DNA of 64,000 nucleotides from Agrobacterium salinitolerans (GCF_002008225.1 NZ_MRDH01000026.1:78120-142119), one strand, 5' to 3'. Counted from the stretch's first letter, positions 36,012 to 45,551 are shown. The notes: generated from the letters alone by a model not told the origin. Numbers and translations: made by a program.

Positions 36012-37115
36012 TCACCCCTTTGCCAAACGCTGGTAGATGCGCACAACCGCCGGCCGGTACATATATTCCAATGCGCCTGCGAAAAGGATCACCAGACCCT
36101 GGATGACAACGATCATCTCACGGGTGATGTTCGGCATCTCGAAAGAAAGATCCGCACCGCCCTGATAGAGAATACCGAACAGCAATGCCGAAAAGATGAT
36201 GCCAAGCGGATGGCTTCGCCCCATCAGCGACACGGCGATACCGACGAAACCCGCACCGCCGACGAATTCCACCTGCAGGCGGGCGGAAGCGCCCATGACC
36301 GGGTTCAGCGCCATCATGCCCGCCAGACCGCCGGAAATCAGCATGGCGATGATGACAGTGCGCGCATAGGGAATGCCGGCATAGACGGCGGCCGACGGGC
36401 TGATGCCGAGCGTGCGCATCTCATAACCGAGCTTGGTGCGCCAGATCAGAACCCAGACAAGGAAACACATGACCAGCGCGATGATGAAGGAGACGTTGAA
36501 TGGCGCCGGCCCGAGCTTGAGGCCGAACAGCGCCATCAGCCAGTCAAGCTTCGGCAATTGCCCGCCCGGCAGAAAGGTGCGTGTTTCCGGCGCCATTTTG
36601 CCCGGCACGATCAGCACATTCACCAGCAGATAGACCATCAGCGCAGCCGCGATGAAGTTGAACATGATGGTGGTGATGACAACGTGGCTGCCGCGTTTCG
36701 CCTGCAGCCAAGCCGGAATGAAGGCCCAGGCCGCGCCGAAAACCGCAGCGCCGATGACGGCGAATGGCATCGTCACATACCACGGCACGTAACGATCAAG
36801 CGCCAGCGCCACCAGCGCAGCGCCCAGCCCGCCAATATAGGCCTGACCTTCGGAGCCGATATTGAAAAGGCCGGCATGGAAAGCCACGGCGACGGAGAGA
36901 CCGGTGAAGATGAAGCTCGTCGTGTAGAACAGCGTGAAGCCGATGGCGTCGCCGCGGCCGAGCGCTCCTTCGATGAGCAGGCGGAGCGCCGCCAGCGGGT
37001 TTTCCCCGATCGACCAGACAACGAGGCCGGAAATCAAGAAGGCGGTGACGACGTTCAGCAACGGCAACAGGCCATAGCTGATCCAGTTTGGTAAGGGAAC
37101 GGAAGCGGTGCTCAT
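36012..37115 (-). CDS. BMP-type nucleoside ABC transporter permease (first subunit)
   Basis: 367 residues with about 9-10 hydrophobic helices, YufP type. Segments seen: FHAGLFNIGSEGQAYIGGLGAALVAL near 80, KRGSHVVITTIMFNFIAAALMVYLL near 133, YEMRTLGISPSAAVYAGIPYART near 230 and GASARLQVEFVGGAGFVGIAVSLMGRSHPLG near 270. It starts seven bases after the ATPase gene and ends six bases before the second permease gene. Confidence 0.9.
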   Translation of the reverse strand: MSTASVPLPNWISYGLLPLLNVVTAFLISGLVVWSIGENPLAALRLLIEGALGRGDAIGFTLFYTTSFIFTGLSVAVAFHAGLFNIGSEGQAYIGGLGAALVALALDRYVPWYVTMPFAVIGAAVFGAAWAFIPAWLQAKRGSHVVITTIMFNFIAAALMVYLLVNVLIVPGKMAPETRTFLPGGQLPKLDWLMALFGLKLGPAPFNVSFIIALVMCFLVWVLIWRTKLGYEMRTLGISPSAAVYAGIPYARTVIIAMLISGGLAGMMALNPVMGASARLQVEFVGGAGFVGIAVSLMGRSHPLGIIFSALLFGILYQGGADLSFEMPNITREMIVVIQGLVILFAGALEYMYRPAVVRIYQRLAKG

Positions 37116-37122
37116 TCATGCC

Positions 37123-38628
37123 TCATGCGGCGATGCCGGCCATCATCAGGCCCAGCGTCTGTTCTTCGGCTTCCGCCGTTTTCTCTCCAACGATACGGCC
37201 GGCGAACATGACCATGATCCGGTCCGAAAGGGAACGGATTTCATCAAGTTCGACCGAAACCAGCAAAATCGCCTTGCCGGCATCGCGCATTTCGATAATG
37301 CGGCGATGGATGAATTCGATGGCGCCAATGTCCACGCCGCGGGTCGGCTGGCCGATGATCAGCATCTTCGGGTCGCGTTCGATTTCGCGGGCGACGACGA
37401 TCTTCTGCTGATTGCCGCCGGAAAAATTGGCGGTCTTCAGCTGCGGGTTCGGCGGGCGGATATCGTATTTCTCGATCTTTTCGACCGCATCCTTGCGGAT
37501 CGCCTCGGGGTTGAGGAAAGGCCCTTTGCCGTATCGCTCATCATGGTGATAACCGAGGATGGAGTTTTCATATTCCTCGAATTTCAGCACCAGCCCCATA
37601 TGGTGGCGGTCCTCCGGGATATGCGCGAGGCCGAGCCTGCGCAAAATTGCCGGATCGGGGCGGTCCACCTTCCGGCCATCCACCCATATCTCGCCCGAAT
37701 AGGGCTTGCGGATCCCGGCTATGGCTTCGAGCAATTCCGACTGACCATTGCCCGCCACACCGGCAATGCCGACGATTTCACCGGCGCGGACATCAAGAGA
37801 GACATCATCCACCATGGTGACGCCACGGTTGTCCTTGACAGTCAGATTGCGGATGGAGAGCAGAACATCGCCCGGCGTCGTCTCACCCTTCTCCACCCGG
37901 AGCAGCACGCGGCGACCGACCATCAGCTCAGCCAGTTCCTCGACGCTGCTTTCGGACGTCTTGCGGGTTGCCACCATTTCGCCGCGGCGCATGACGGAGA
38001 CGGAATCCGTGATCGCCATGATCTCGCGCAGCTTGTGGGTGATGAGAATGACGGTCTTGCCCTGCTCACGCAGAACGCCGAGGATCTTGAAAAGGTGATC
38101 CGCCTCAGCCGGCGTCAGAACGCCGGTCGGCTCATCGAGGATCAGGATTTCGGCGCCGCGATACATGGCCTTGAGGATTTCGACGCGCTGTTGCAGGCCG
38201 ACCGGCAGTTCCTCGATCACCGCATCCGGATCGACTTCCAGCCCGTAATCGTCCTCGAGGCGCTTTAGCTCCCTGCGGGCCGCCGCCCGCCCCTTGGCAA
38301 GCGATGCGCCGCCTTCTGCACCGAGCATGACGTTTTCCAGCACGGTGAAATTTTCCACCAGCATGAAGTGCTGATGCACCATGCCGATGCCGGCATTAAT
38401 GGCCGCCTGGCTGTCACGGATCGCGACGGGCGCGCCATTCACCCGGATTTCACCGGCATCCGCCTGGTAAAAACCGTAAAGGATCGACATCAGGGTCGAC
38501 TTCCCGGCACCGTTTTCCCCGATGATGCCGTGTATCGTACCCTTGGCAACGGTCAGGTTGATATTCTTATTGGCGTGAACGGCACCGAATTTCTTGTCGA
38601 TGCCCACGAGTTCGATTGCTGGGTCCAT
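37123..38628 (-). CDS. BMP-type nucleoside ABC transporter ATP-binding protein (double ATPase)
   Basis: 501 residues from the ATG at 38626-38628; a TTG six bases earlier has better spacing to AAAGG and may be used. It has two fused ATPase domains of the RbsA/YufO type. Domain 1: Walker A GENGAGKST near 38, signature LPVGLQQRVEILKAM near 140, Walker B EILILDEPTGVLTP. Domain 2: degenerate Walker A GVAGNGQSELLEAIAG near 290, signature FSGGNQQKIVVARE near 408 and Walker B MLIIGQPTRGVDIG, with Gln in place of the usual Asp-Glu pair, as is common in the second half of this family. It powers nucleoside import. Confidence 0.92.
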   Translation of the reverse strand: MDPAIELVGIDKKFGAVHANKNINLTVAKGTIHGIIGENGAGKSTLMSILYGFYQADAGEIRVNGAPVAIRDSQAAINAGIGMVHQHFMLVENFTVLENVMLGAEGGASLAKGRAAARRELKRLEDDYGLEVDPDAVIEELPVGLQQRVEILKAMYRGAEILILDEPTGVLTPAEADHLFKILGVLREQGKTVILITHKLREIMAITDSVSVMRRGEMVATRKTSESSVEELAELMVGRRVLLRVEKGETTPGDVLLSIRNLTVKDNRGVTMVDDVSLDVRAGEIVGIAGVAGNGQSELLEAIAGIRKPYSGEIWVDGRKVDRPDPAILRRLGLAHIPEDRHHMGLVLKFEEYENSILGYHHDERYGKGPFLNPEAIRKDAVEKIEKYDIRPPNPQLKTANFSGGNQQKIVVAREIERDPKMLIIGQPTRGVDIGAIEFIHRRIIEMRDAGKAILLVSVELDEIRSLSDRIMVMFAGRIVGEKTAEAEEQTLGLMMAGIAA

Positions 38629-38710
38629 ACTCAAACCGAAACCTTTCCGAAGGCTGGATATGAAAAGGGCGCAAGATGAAAAACATCATGCGCCCCAGTC
38701 AGATATCATA

Positions 38711-39703
38711 TCATTTCGGGCAGGAATTGTCCGCCATATAGTCATGGACCTTGACGGCGCCGGAGATGATATCGGCCTTCGCCTTGTCCACGGCGGCGGT
38801 CATTTCCGGCGTGATGAGCGCCTTGTTGTTGTCGTCGAGGGCATAGGCCACGCCATCTTCCTTGACGCCGAGCGCAACGATGCCGGGGGTGAACTTGTCG
38901 TCCTTGGCATCCTTGTAGGCGTTATAGACAGCCAGATCGACCCGCTTGACCATCGAGGTCAGAACGGAACCCGGATGCAGATGGTTCTGGTTGGAGTCAA
39001 CGCCGATGGAGAGCTTCTTGTTATCGGCGGCAGTCTGCAGAACGCCGAGACCAGTCGCACCGGCTGCCGCATAGATCACGTCAGCGCCCTGATCGATCTG
39101 GTTCTTGGTGAGTTCACCGCCGCGCACCGGATCGTTCCAGGCTGCACCTGTCGTTCCGGTCATGTTCTGGAAGACTTCGATCTTGTCGTTTGCCGCCTTG
39201 GCACCCTGGGCGTAACCACAGGCGAACTTGCGGATCAGCGGAATATCCATGCCGCCGATGAAGCCGACCTTGCCGGTCTTGGAGGCCATGCCGGCCAGAA
39301 GACCGACGAGGTAGGAACCTTCATGCTCCTTGTAGACCACGGAGCGGACATTCGGCAGCTCAACGACGGAATCGACGATCACGAACTTGGTGTCGGGGAA
39401 TTCGGCTGCGACCTTTTCCATGGCCGAGGTCCAGGCGAAAGAAACGGCCACGACCGGGTTGAAGCCCTTGCTGGCGAAGTTGCGGATGGCCTGTTCGCCC
39501 TGCGTGTCGCTGGTCGGTTCGAAGTCACGGAAATCGATGCCCGTTTCCGCCTTGAACTTTTCAGCGCCGGCCGCAGCGGCCTCGTTGAACGACTTGTCGA
39601 ACTTGCCGCCCGTGCCATAGACCAGCGCCGGCTTTATATCGGCAGCCAGCGCGGAAGCCGACATTGCGGCAAGCGCAAAAAGCGTCAGAAGGGATTTTTT
39701 CAT
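38711..39703 (-). CDS. BMP family nucleoside-binding protein
   Basis: 330 residues from the ATG at 39701-39703. A Sec signal ends ALAAD; there is no lipobox, unlike the lipoproteins of Gram-positive bacteria and spirochaetes in this family. The mature part matches Bmp/PnrA: ALVYGTGGKFDKSFNEAAAAG (the start of the ligand site), EGSYLVGLLAGMASKTGKVGFIGGMD near 120 and DVIYAAAGATGLGVLQ near 205. It is the first gene of the operon that runs through the importer to cdd, the purine phosphorylase, deoC and deoA, so purine or pyrimidine nucleosides are the likely ligands. Confidence 0.9.
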   Translation of the reverse strand: MKKSLLTLFALAAMSASALAADIKPALVYGTGGKFDKSFNEAAAAGAEKFKAETGIDFRDFEPTSDTQGEQAIRNFASKGFNPVVAVSFAWTSAMEKVAAEFPDTKFVIVDSVVELPNVRSVVYKEHEGSYLVGLLAGMASKTGKVGFIGGMDIPLIRKFACGYAQGAKAANDKIEVFQNMTGTTGAAWNDPVRGGELTKNQIDQGADVIYAAAGATGLGVLQTAADNKKLSIGVDSNQNHLHPGSVLTSMVKRVDLAVYNAYKDAKDDKFTPGIVALGVKEDGVAYALDDNNKALITPEMTAAVDKAKADIISGAVKVHDYMADNSCPK

Positions 39704-39854
39704 TGTGCAGCCCTGTTGTTGCAATTGATATTTTAAGGGTCCTCCCGCAATCCCGTTTACCGGGAATGTCTGCGGAACCGCCAGCCGTTATCCCGGCTGT
39801 GCTTGCCTCATATCCTTGCATGGCTCAATGAAAAATTCATCCGGTTTTTTTGAC

Positions 39855-39900
39855 CCGGTGGAAAAACTTTATTCTGGCGCTTTTTTGGTCTTTCCACCGG
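39855..39900. promoter_or_regulatory. Inverted repeat CCGGTGGAAA-N26-TTTCCACCGG upstream of the nucleoside operon
   Basis: Ten-base perfect arms about 150-200 bases upstream of the binding-protein start and just beyond the 3' end of msrA. The spacing and the AT-rich interior suit a two-site operator around a promoter for the nucleoside operon. On the minus strand no T-run follows, so a terminator for msrA is less likely. Confidence 0.4.
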
Positions 39901-39917
39901 AGCGACTTGCAAAAAAA

Positions 39918-40568
39918 CTAGTCGATATTGCAGCTTACGCCGGTTCCCCTCAGGCCGCAGTAGCCACCGGGGTTCTTGGCAAGATATTGCTGGTGATAGT
40001 CCTCGGCGTAATAAAACGTTTCAAGCGGCCCGATCTCGGTGGTGATGGTAGCGCCATGACCGGCATCGTTGAGGGCCTCCTGAAAGGCATCCCGCCCCTT
40101 CTGCGCCTGCTGCAACTGCCCTTCCGTCGTCGCGTAGATGGCGGAACGGTAGGTCGTGCCAACATCGTTGCCCTGCCGCATCCCTTGAGTCGGATCATGC
40201 TCCTCGAAGAATATCTTCAGCAGGCCCGAAAGCGAGATAACCGCCGGATCGTATACAACCTTGACCACTTCGGCGTGGCCCGTCTGGCCGGTCGTCGTCT
40301 CCTGATAGGTGGGGTTGCGGGTGAAGCCGCCGGCATAACCAACCGCCGTCACCCAGACACCCGGCGTTTTCCAAAACAACCGTTCCGCACCCCAAAAGCA
40401 GCCCATGCCGAGATAAATGGTTTCAAGTCCCTCAGGATAAGGCCCCTTCAAGGGCCGACCATTGACGAAATGGGCTTCCGGCACCGCAAGCGCCTCTTCA
40501 CGGCCGGGCAAGGCGGTTTCTTCAGTCGGCATCGTGGTTTTTTTTGAAAGCGTATCGAACAGGAACAT
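39918..40568 (-). CDS. msrA: Peptide methionine-S-sulfoxide reductase A
   Basis: 216 residues from the ATG at 40566-40568, with GGAGGA seven bases upstream; a longer frame lacks this signal. MsrA repairs S-methionine sulfoxide in proteins after oxidative damage. The catalytic motif [15 protein letters not shown] lies near residue 53, followed by [28 protein letters not shown] and the C-terminal Cys in [17 protein letters not shown] (two Cys as resolving candidates). It stands alone between the nucleoside operon and a small membrane protein gene. Confidence 0.94.
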   Translation of the reverse strand: MFLFDTLSKKTTMPTEETALPGREEALAVPEAHFVNGRPLKGPYPEGLETIYLGMGCFWGAERLFWKTPGVWVTAVGYAGGFTRNPTYQETTTGQTGHAEVVKVVYDPAVISLSGLLKIFFEEHDPTQGMRQGNDVGTTYRSAIYATTEGQLQQAQKGRDAFQEALNDAGHGATITTEIGPLETFYYAEDYHQQYLAKNPGGYCGLRGTGVSCNID

Positions 40569-40643
40569 TCGGTCCTCCATGCGGCAAGTCCGCCGCTTTT
40601 CATGGTTCACGTCTGCGGGCGCATCCTTTCGACAGACACAAAG

Positions 40644-40961
40644 TCAGGCCGATAAACGCCTCATCGCCTTGTGTTTCCTGTAACCCACCATCCAGCAGAG
40701 CAGCGAAAGCGCCAGAGAAACGGCAAATGCAGGCACCGCCGACAGGGCATTTTCAATGAAGCGCCACGCTTCAGGGTGAATATAGTGAGCCAAGGCCGCT
40801 TCCACCATGGTGCGGGAAGCAGGAAGAAGATAGTTCCAGACGGACAGGACGCCAGCGATGTTGACCGAGGATGTGGAAACCGAACGGATCGAATCGAGCA
40901 CGCCCAGAAAAACCGCCGCAACGAGGAAAAGAAAGCTCAAAAACCGCAAAAAAGCTTTCAT
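40644..40961 (-). CDS. Small two-helix membrane protein of unknown function
   Basis: 105 residues from the ATG at 40959-40961, with GAGGTG upstream. An N-terminal helix (FLRFLSFLFLVAAVFLGVLDSI) and a C-terminal helix (AVPAFAVSLALSLLCWMVGY) flank a short outer or cytoplasmic segment containing SRTMVEAALAHYIHPEAWRFIENAL; the end is basic (RKHKAMRRLSA). I do not recognise a named family. It is upstream of msrA in the same direction but with its own spacing, so co-transcription is possible. Confidence 0.65.
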   Translation of the reverse strand: MKAFLRFLSFLFLVAAVFLGVLDSIRSVSTSSVNIAGVLSVWNYLLPASRTMVEAALAHYIHPEAWRFIENALSAVPAFAVSLALSLLCWMVGYRKHKAMRRLSA

Positions 40962-41181
40962 CAGAGACACCTCGCTTACGATCTGTCGGTCAGACAGACA
41001 TATTTTCAAATCTATAATGCATCGATAAAGGCGGGAAAACCGGTTTGCAATCGCATCGGAACACAGGAAATTGCCGACATTTCAAAAAACTGTCAGATTC
41101 GTGTTGATCCCTGCGAATTCATCGGTATATATCGCGCCGTTCCAGTGATTTGCATTCTTCAAAACATGCAGATTTGAAAAA

Positions 41182-41271
41182 GGACAGGTGGCCGAGTGGT
41201 TTAAGGCGCACGCCTGGAACGCGTGTGTGCGTGAAAGCGTACCGTGGGTTCGAATCCCACCCTGTCCGCCA
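41182..41271 (+). tRNA. tRNA-Ser (anticodon GGA)
   Basis: A 90-base cloverleaf including an encoded CCA end. The acceptor stem GGACAGG pairs with CCTGTCC; the D arm is GCCGAGTGGTTTAAGGC. The anticodon loop CTGGAAC gives GGA for UCC/UCU codons. The long variable arm (GTGTGCGTGAAAGCGTAC region) is the class II mark of serine tRNAs, and the T arm is GTGGGTTCGAATCCCAC. Confidence 0.95.
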
Positions 41272-41580
41272 TTTCACCCCACCCCGATACGGTTAAAATC
41301 CGGTCTCAACGGGTCGTTCGCCGCGATGCCGACCGGCAACGCCGCGTAGAGCCCGAGCCGCGTTTTCCCGCTTCCGCAAGCCGTGATGGCTATGCTTCTG
41401 CACAGACAGGGGTTTCTTGCGCTTTTTTGCTGCGCTTCCCCCTGTCTTGCGCCTTGCAGCAGGAAAAATCGCTCCTTATATACGCCGCATAACAGCAGCG
41501 AAGGCTGCAAATCCAAGTCAAGGAGTTGCCACAAGAATGCCTCACGGGGTTCCGGCAGCTCGCTTCAAGGAGAGAAGAGC
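41272..41580. other. 5' region of dnaK
   Basis: 309 bases between the tRNA and dnaK. It holds the RpoH promoter at 41453-41484, giving a leader of about 90 bases, and the ribosome binding site AAGGAGAG at 41568-41575. A long in-frame extension of dnaK runs through it but has no start support. No CIRCE element (TTAGCACTC-N9-GAGTGCTAA) is seen. Confidence 0.6.
41453..41484 (+). promoter_or_regulatory. RpoH (sigma-32) promoter of dnaK
   Basis: CTTG at 41453-41456, an 18-base spacer, then CTTATATACG at 41475-41484. The second half fits the alphaproteobacterial RpoH -10 pattern CYTATNTNNG at every position. It lies about 100 bases before the dnaK start, consistent with heat-shock control of dnaKJ in Agrobacterium. 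Confidence 0.85.
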
Positions 41581-43482
41581 ATGGCAAAAGTAATCGGTAT
41601 CGACCTTGGCACGACCAATTCCTGCGTCGCAGTGATGGACGGCAAGGACACGAAAGTAATTGAAAACGCGGAAGGCGCGCGCACCACGCCGTCCATGGTG
41701 GCATTTTCCGACGATGGCGAACGCCTTGTCGGCCAGCCGGCCAAGCGCCAGGCGGTCACCAACCCGACCAACACCTTGTTTGCGGTCAAGCGCCTGATCG
41801 GCCGCCGTTATGAAGACCCGACCGTCGAGAAGGACAAGGCTCTTGTTCCCTTCGAGATCGTCAAGGGTGACAATGGCGACGCATGGGTGAAGGCGCAGGA
41901 CAAGCCCTATTCCCCTTCGCAGATTTCCGCGATGATCCTTCAGAAGATGAAGGAAACGGCTGAATCTTATCTCGGTGAAAAGGTCGAGAAGGCCGTTATC
42001 ACCGTTCCCGCCTACTTCAACGATGCGCAGCGCCAGGCAACCAAGGATGCCGGCCGCATTGCAGGTCTCGACGTCCTGCGTATCATCAACGAGCCGACTG
42101 CGGCAGCACTCGCTTACGGCCTCGACAAGAAGGACGGCAAGACCATCGCGGTTTACGACCTTGGCGGCGGTACCTTCGATATTTCCGTCCTGGAAATCGG
42201 CGACGGCGTCTTCGAAGTGAAGTCCACCAACGGCGATACCTTCCTTGGCGGTGAAGACTTCGACATGCGTCTGGTCGAATATCTGGCCGGCGAGTTCAAG
42301 AAGGATCAGGGTATCGACCTGAAGAACGACAAGCTCGCTCTGCAGCGCCTCAAGGAAGCTGCCGAAAAGGCAAAGATCGAACTTTCCTCCTCGCAGCAGA
42401 CCGAAATCAACCTGCCGTTCATCACGGCCGATGCTTCCGGTCCGAAGCACCTGACGCTGAAGCTGACCCGCGCCAAATTCGAAAGCCTGGTTGACGATCT
42501 GGTGCAGCGCACCGTCGCACCGTGTAAGGCAGCGCTCAAGGATGCCGGCGTTTCCGCTTCCGAGATCGACGAAGTCGTTCTCGTCGGTGGCATGAGCCGC
42601 ATGCCAAAGGTGCAGGAAGTCGTCAAGCAGCTGTTCGGCAAGGAGCCGCACAAGGGCGTGAACCCGGATGAAGTGGTCGCCATGGGCGCCGCCATTCAGG
42701 CTGGCGTTCTGCAGGGCGACGTCAAGGACGTTCTGCTGCTCGATGTGACCCCGCTGTCGCTCGGCATCGAAACGCTGGGTGGCGTTTTCACCCGTCTGAT
42801 CGATCGCAACACGACGATCCCGACCAAGAAGAGCCAGACCTTCTCGACCGCCGAAGACAACCAGTCGGCCGTGACCATCCGCGTCTCGCAGGGTGAGCGC
42901 GAAATGGCGCAGGACAACAAGCTGCTCGGCCAGTTCGACCTCGTCGGCCTGCCGCCGGCACCGCGTGGCGTTCCGCAGATCGAAGTGACCTTCGATATCG
43001 ACGCCAACGGCATCGTGCAGGTTTCGGCGAAAGACAAGGGCACCGGCAAGGAACAGCAGATCCGCATCCAGGCCTCCGGAGGTCTCTCCGACGCCGACAT
43101 CGAAAAGATGGTGAAGGACGCCGAAGCCAATGCCGAGGCCGACAAGAAGCGTCGTGCGGGTGTGGAAGCCAAGAACCAGGCCGAAAGCCTCATCCACTCC
43201 ACCGAAAAGTCGGTGAAGGAATATGGCGACAAGGTTTCCGAAACTGACCGCAAGGCTATCGAAGACGCCATTGCCAGCCTGAAGACCGCCGTCGAAGCCG
43301 CTGAGCCGGATGCAGACGACATTCAGGCCAAGACCCAGACCCTCATGGAAGTTTCCATGAAGCTTGGTCAGGCCATCTACGAAGCGCAGCAGGCCGAGGC
43401 CGGCGATGCTTCCGAAGAAGGCAAGGACGACGTCGTCGACGCCGACTATGAAGAAATCAAGGACGACAAGAAGTCCGCTTAA
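41581..43482 (+). CDS. dnaK: Chaperone DnaK (Hsp70)
   Basis: 633 residues from the ATG at 41581, preceded by AAGGAGAG. DnaK binds unfolded polypeptides in an ATP-driven cycle with DnaJ and GrpE and controls RpoH stability. Segments seen: [18 protein letters not shown] at the N terminus, [16 protein letters not shown] near 172, [23 protein letters not shown] near 195, [14 protein letters not shown] near 335, the interdomain linker [19 protein letters not shown] near 387 and the acidic end [13 protein letters not shown]. It lies 90 bases upstream of dnaJ, the classic pair. Confidence 0.98.
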   Translation: MAKVIGIDLGTTNSCVAVMDGKDTKVIENAEGARTTPSMVAFSDDGERLVGQPAKRQAVTNPTNTLFAVKRLIGRRYEDPTVEKDKALVPFEIVKGDNGDAWVKAQDKPYSPSQISAMILQKMKETAESYLGEKVEKAVITVPAYFNDAQRQATKDAGRIAGLDVLRIINEPTAAALAYGLDKKDGKTIAVYDLGGGTFDISVLEIGDGVFEVKSTNGDTFLGGEDFDMRLVEYLAGEFKKDQGIDLKNDKLALQRLKEAAEKAKIELSSSQQTEINLPFITADASGPKHLTLKLTRAKFESLVDDLVQRTVAPCKAALKDAGVSASEIDEVVLVGGMSRMPKVQEVVKQLFGKEPHKGVNPDEVVAMGAAIQAGVLQGDVKDVLLLDVTPLSLGIETLGGVFTRLIDRNTTIPTKKSQTFSTAEDNQSAVTIRVSQGEREMAQDNKLLGQFDLVGLPPAPRGVPQIEVTFDIDANGIVQVSAKDKGTGKEQQIRIQASGGLSDADIEKMVKDAEANAEADKKRRAGVEAKNQAESLIHSTEKSVKEYGDKVSETDRKAIEDAIASLKTAVEAAEPDADDIQAKTQTLMEVSMKLGQAIYEAQQAEAGDASEEGKDDVVDADYEEIKDDKKSA

Positions 43483-43521
43483 TCGCGTGACTTTCCGTCT
43501 CCTGACAATTTATGCAAGACA

Positions 43522-43545
43522 TCCGGCTGCCGACGTGCAGCCGGA
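43522..43545 (+). promoter_or_regulatory. Hairpin in the dnaK-dnaJ gap
   Basis: Nine-base-pair stem TCCGGCTGC / GCAGCCGGA with a six-base loop and no T-run. It could reduce read-through into dnaJ or stabilise the dnaK message, giving more DnaK than DnaJ. Confidence 0.5.
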
Positions 43546-43572
43546 AATCCATTTGCGAGGCTTGTTAACTGA

Positions 43573-44706
43573 ATGGCGAAAGCAGACTTTTACGAAACAC
43601 TTGGCGTCAGCAAGACTGCGGACGAAAAAGAGCTGAAAAGCGCCTTCCGCAAACTCGCGATGAAATACCATCCGGACAAGAACCCGGACGATGCCGATTC
43701 CGAACGGAAATTCAAGGAAATCAACGAAGCATACGAGACGTTGAAGGACCCTCAGAAACGAGCGGCCTATGACCGTTTCGGCCACGCCGCATTTGAAAAT
43801 GGCGGCATGGGCGGCGGCGGCATGGGTGGCGGCGGTTTCGCCAATGGCGGCTTCTCCGACATCTTCGAGGACATCTTCGGCGAGATGATGGGTGGTGGCC
43901 GTGCGCGCCGCTCTTCCGGCGGGCGCGAACGCGGCGCCGATCTTCGCTACAACATGGAAATCACGCTGGAAGAGGCCTTCACCGGCAAGACGGCGCAGAT
44001 CAGGGTTCCTACCTCGATCACCTGTGATGTCTGTTCGGGCTCTGGCGCCAAACCAGGTACACAGCCGAAGACCTGCGCTACCTGTCAGGGTTCCGGCCGC
44101 GTGCGCGCAGCACAGGGCTTCTTCTCGGTGGAACGCACCTGCCCCACCTGCCATGGCCGCGGGCAGACGATCTCCGATCCGTGCGGCAAGTGCCATGGTC
44201 AGGGCCGTGTAACGGAAGAGCGCTCGCTCTCCGTCAACATTCCCTCGGGCATTGAAGACGGCACCCGCATTCGCTTGCAGGGGGAAGGCGAAGCTGGCAT
44301 GCGCGGCGGTCCGGCGGGCGATCTTTACATCTTCCTGTCCGTGCGTCCGCATGAATTCTTCCAGCGCGACGGCGCCGACCTTTATTGCACCGTGCCGATC
44401 TCCATGACGACGGCGGCGCTCGGCGGCACTTTCGATGTCACGACGCTCGACGGCACCAAATCGCGGGTTACGGTTCCGGAAGGAACCCAGCCGGGCAAGC
44501 AGTTCCGTCTGAAAGGCAAGGGTATGCCGGTGCTGCGTTCAGCGCAGACGGGCGACCTTTATATCCAGATTCAGATCGAGACGCCGCAGAAACTCAGCAA
44601 GCGGCAGCGCGAGCTGTTGCAGGAATTCGAGCAGCTCTCCTCCAAGGAGAATAATCCGGAATCGACGGGCTTCTTTGCCCGGATGAAGGAATTCTTCGAC
44701 GGCTGA
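43573..44706 (+). CDS. dnaJ: Chaperone DnaJ (Hsp40)
   Basis: 377 residues. It delivers substrates to DnaK and stimulates its ATPase. A J domain with HPDK (near 33) is followed by a Gly-rich linker ([13 protein letters not shown] near 77), four zinc-finger repeats ([32 protein letters not shown], about 150-215) and the C-terminal substrate domain ([41 protein letters not shown]). All cysteines of the zinc centres are present, so this is a full type I DnaJ. Confidence 0.97.
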   Translation: MAKADFYETLGVSKTADEKELKSAFRKLAMKYHPDKNPDDADSERKFKEINEAYETLKDPQKRAAYDRFGHAAFENGGMGGGGMGGGGFANGGFSDIFEDIFGEMMGGGRARRSSGGRERGADLRYNMEITLEEAFTGKTAQIRVPTSITCDVCSGSGAKPGTQPKTCATCQGSGRVRAAQGFFSVERTCPTCHGRGQTISDPCGKCHGQGRVTEERSLSVNIPSGIEDGTRIRLQGEGEAGMRGGPAGDLYIFLSVRPHEFFQRDGADLYCTVPISMTTAALGGTFDVTTLDGTKSRVTVPEGTQPGKQFRLKGKGMPVLRSAQTGDLYIQIQIETPQKLSKRQRELLQEFEQLSSKENNPESTGFFARMKEFFDG

Positions 44707-44735
44707 TCGCTGCCGCTTCCCCGCTTTTAGAACGC

Positions 44736-44765
44736 CGCCGCCATCAGGGAATGGCGGCGTTTTCG
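44736..44765 (+). terminator. Rho-independent terminator after dnaJ
   Basis: Nine-base-pair stem CGCCGCCAT / ATGGCGGCG with a six-base loop, then TTTTCGTTTC. Confidence 0.85.
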
Positions 44766-44773
44766 TTTCTGGC

Positions 44774-45325
44774 TCAACCGGAAAAGCCGCCCTCTTCCAG
44801 ATATTGCCGCTCCTCCGGTGTCGTTTCTCGCAACAATATCTTGTTACGATGCGGAAAGCGGCCGAAACGCTCGATGATATCGCGATGTTCTTCGGCATGG
44901 TGAAGATAAAGCCCGCCAAGCGGATAGTTCAGGACGCAGGCACGCTGCTGGGCCTCGATATCTTCGGCATGGGAAAAGGGCAGATAGAAGAACACCCGCA
45001 AATCCTCACTCACCGCCTGATCATGCCCGCTGTGGATGGCCTCATCGGCAAAAAGCCGCGCCAGAGGATCGGTCGCATACATGTGCGCGGTGCCGCGAAA
45101 GCAGTTGCGCGGAAACTGATCCAGCAGAAGCATCAGCGCGAGGCTGCTTTCCGCGTCCTCCAGCCAGTTGTCCAATTCACGTCTTGCGGCCGCAAAATGG
45201 GCGTCGCGTAAACGGTCGTGAAAGCGGTTATCGAAGGCGGCGTCCTTGTCGAACCACTTCTCCGGTCCGGCCTTCTTCCAGAAATCGACGATATCGGCGG
45301 CTAGCTCGGCGGTGTCGTTTTTCAT
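44774..45325 (-). CDS. DUF924 family protein
   Basis: 183 residues, the usual DUF924 length. Family segments: DIVDFWKKAGPEKWFDKDAAFDNRF near the N terminus, ALMLLLDQFPRNCFRGTAHMYATDPLARL near 63-92, FFYLPFSHAEDIEAQQRACVL near 112 and HRDIIERFGRFPHRNKILLR near 148. The family has a tetratricopeptide-like helical fold; its function is not established. It is convergent with dnaJ and lies 13 bases upstream of the 3' neighbour slyX in reverse order (slyX is transcribed first, on the same strand only if read from 45551 downward). Confidence 0.87.
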   Translation of the reverse strand: MKNDTAELAADIVDFWKKAGPEKWFDKDAAFDNRFHDRLRDAHFAAARRELDNWLEDAESSLALMLLLDQFPRNCFRGTAHMYATDPLARLFADEAIHSGHDQAVSEDLRVFFYLPFSHAEDIEAQQRACVLNYPLGGLYLHHAEEHRDIIERFGRFPHRNKILLRETTPEERQYLEEGGFSG

Positions 45326-45338
45326 TGGCTCTTCCCTG

Positions 45339-45551
45339 TCAATAATGCGGCGGCCGGGTAATTGCAGGCGCGTCCAGCGATTGCTCTTCGAGGCTCAGAA
45401 ACCTCTCCGTCAGGCGGTCCAGCTTGGCACGGGTCTGCTCCACCACCTTCCACTGCTCCGCCAGCTGATCAGAGAGTTCTTCTATCACCTTCGCCTGATG
45501 CGCGGCCGTTTCCTCGAGTATGATGATGCGTTTTTCGGTTTCCGACGTCAT
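45339..45551 (-). CDS. slyX: SlyX family protein
   Basis: 70 residues from the ATG at 45549-45551, with GAGAGAGGTC upstream; an upstream in-frame start is less likely. The protein is almost all heptad coiled coil (EKRIIILEETAAHQAKVIEEL, then VVEQTRAKLDRLTERFLSLEEQ) and ends with the RPPHY tail that marks SlyX. The function of SlyX is unknown. It is followed after 13 bases by the DUF924 gene on the same strand, so the two probably form a transcript. Confidence 0.88.
   Translation of the reverse strand: MTSETEKRIIILEETAAHQAKVIEELSDQLAEQWKVVEQTRAKLDRLTERFLSLEEQSLDAPAITRPPHY

Noticed and set aside
35640..37094. A 484-codon open frame opposite the two BMP-type permease genes
   Set aside because: The translation is charged and Gln/His-rich with no domain, and the opposite strand encodes conserved membrane proteins.
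41383..41580. A 66-codon N-terminal extension of dnaK
   Set aside because: It overlaps the RpoH promoter, and DnaK starts at [10 protein letters not shown] with its own ribosome binding site.
41272..41580. A CIRCE element before dnaK
   Set aside because: No TTAGCACTC / GAGTGCTAA pair is present; the RpoH promoter explains heat control.
41542..43197. A 551-codon open frame opposite dnaK
   Set aside because: A known type of antisense open frame created by dnaK codon use. No ribosome binding site or motif is present.
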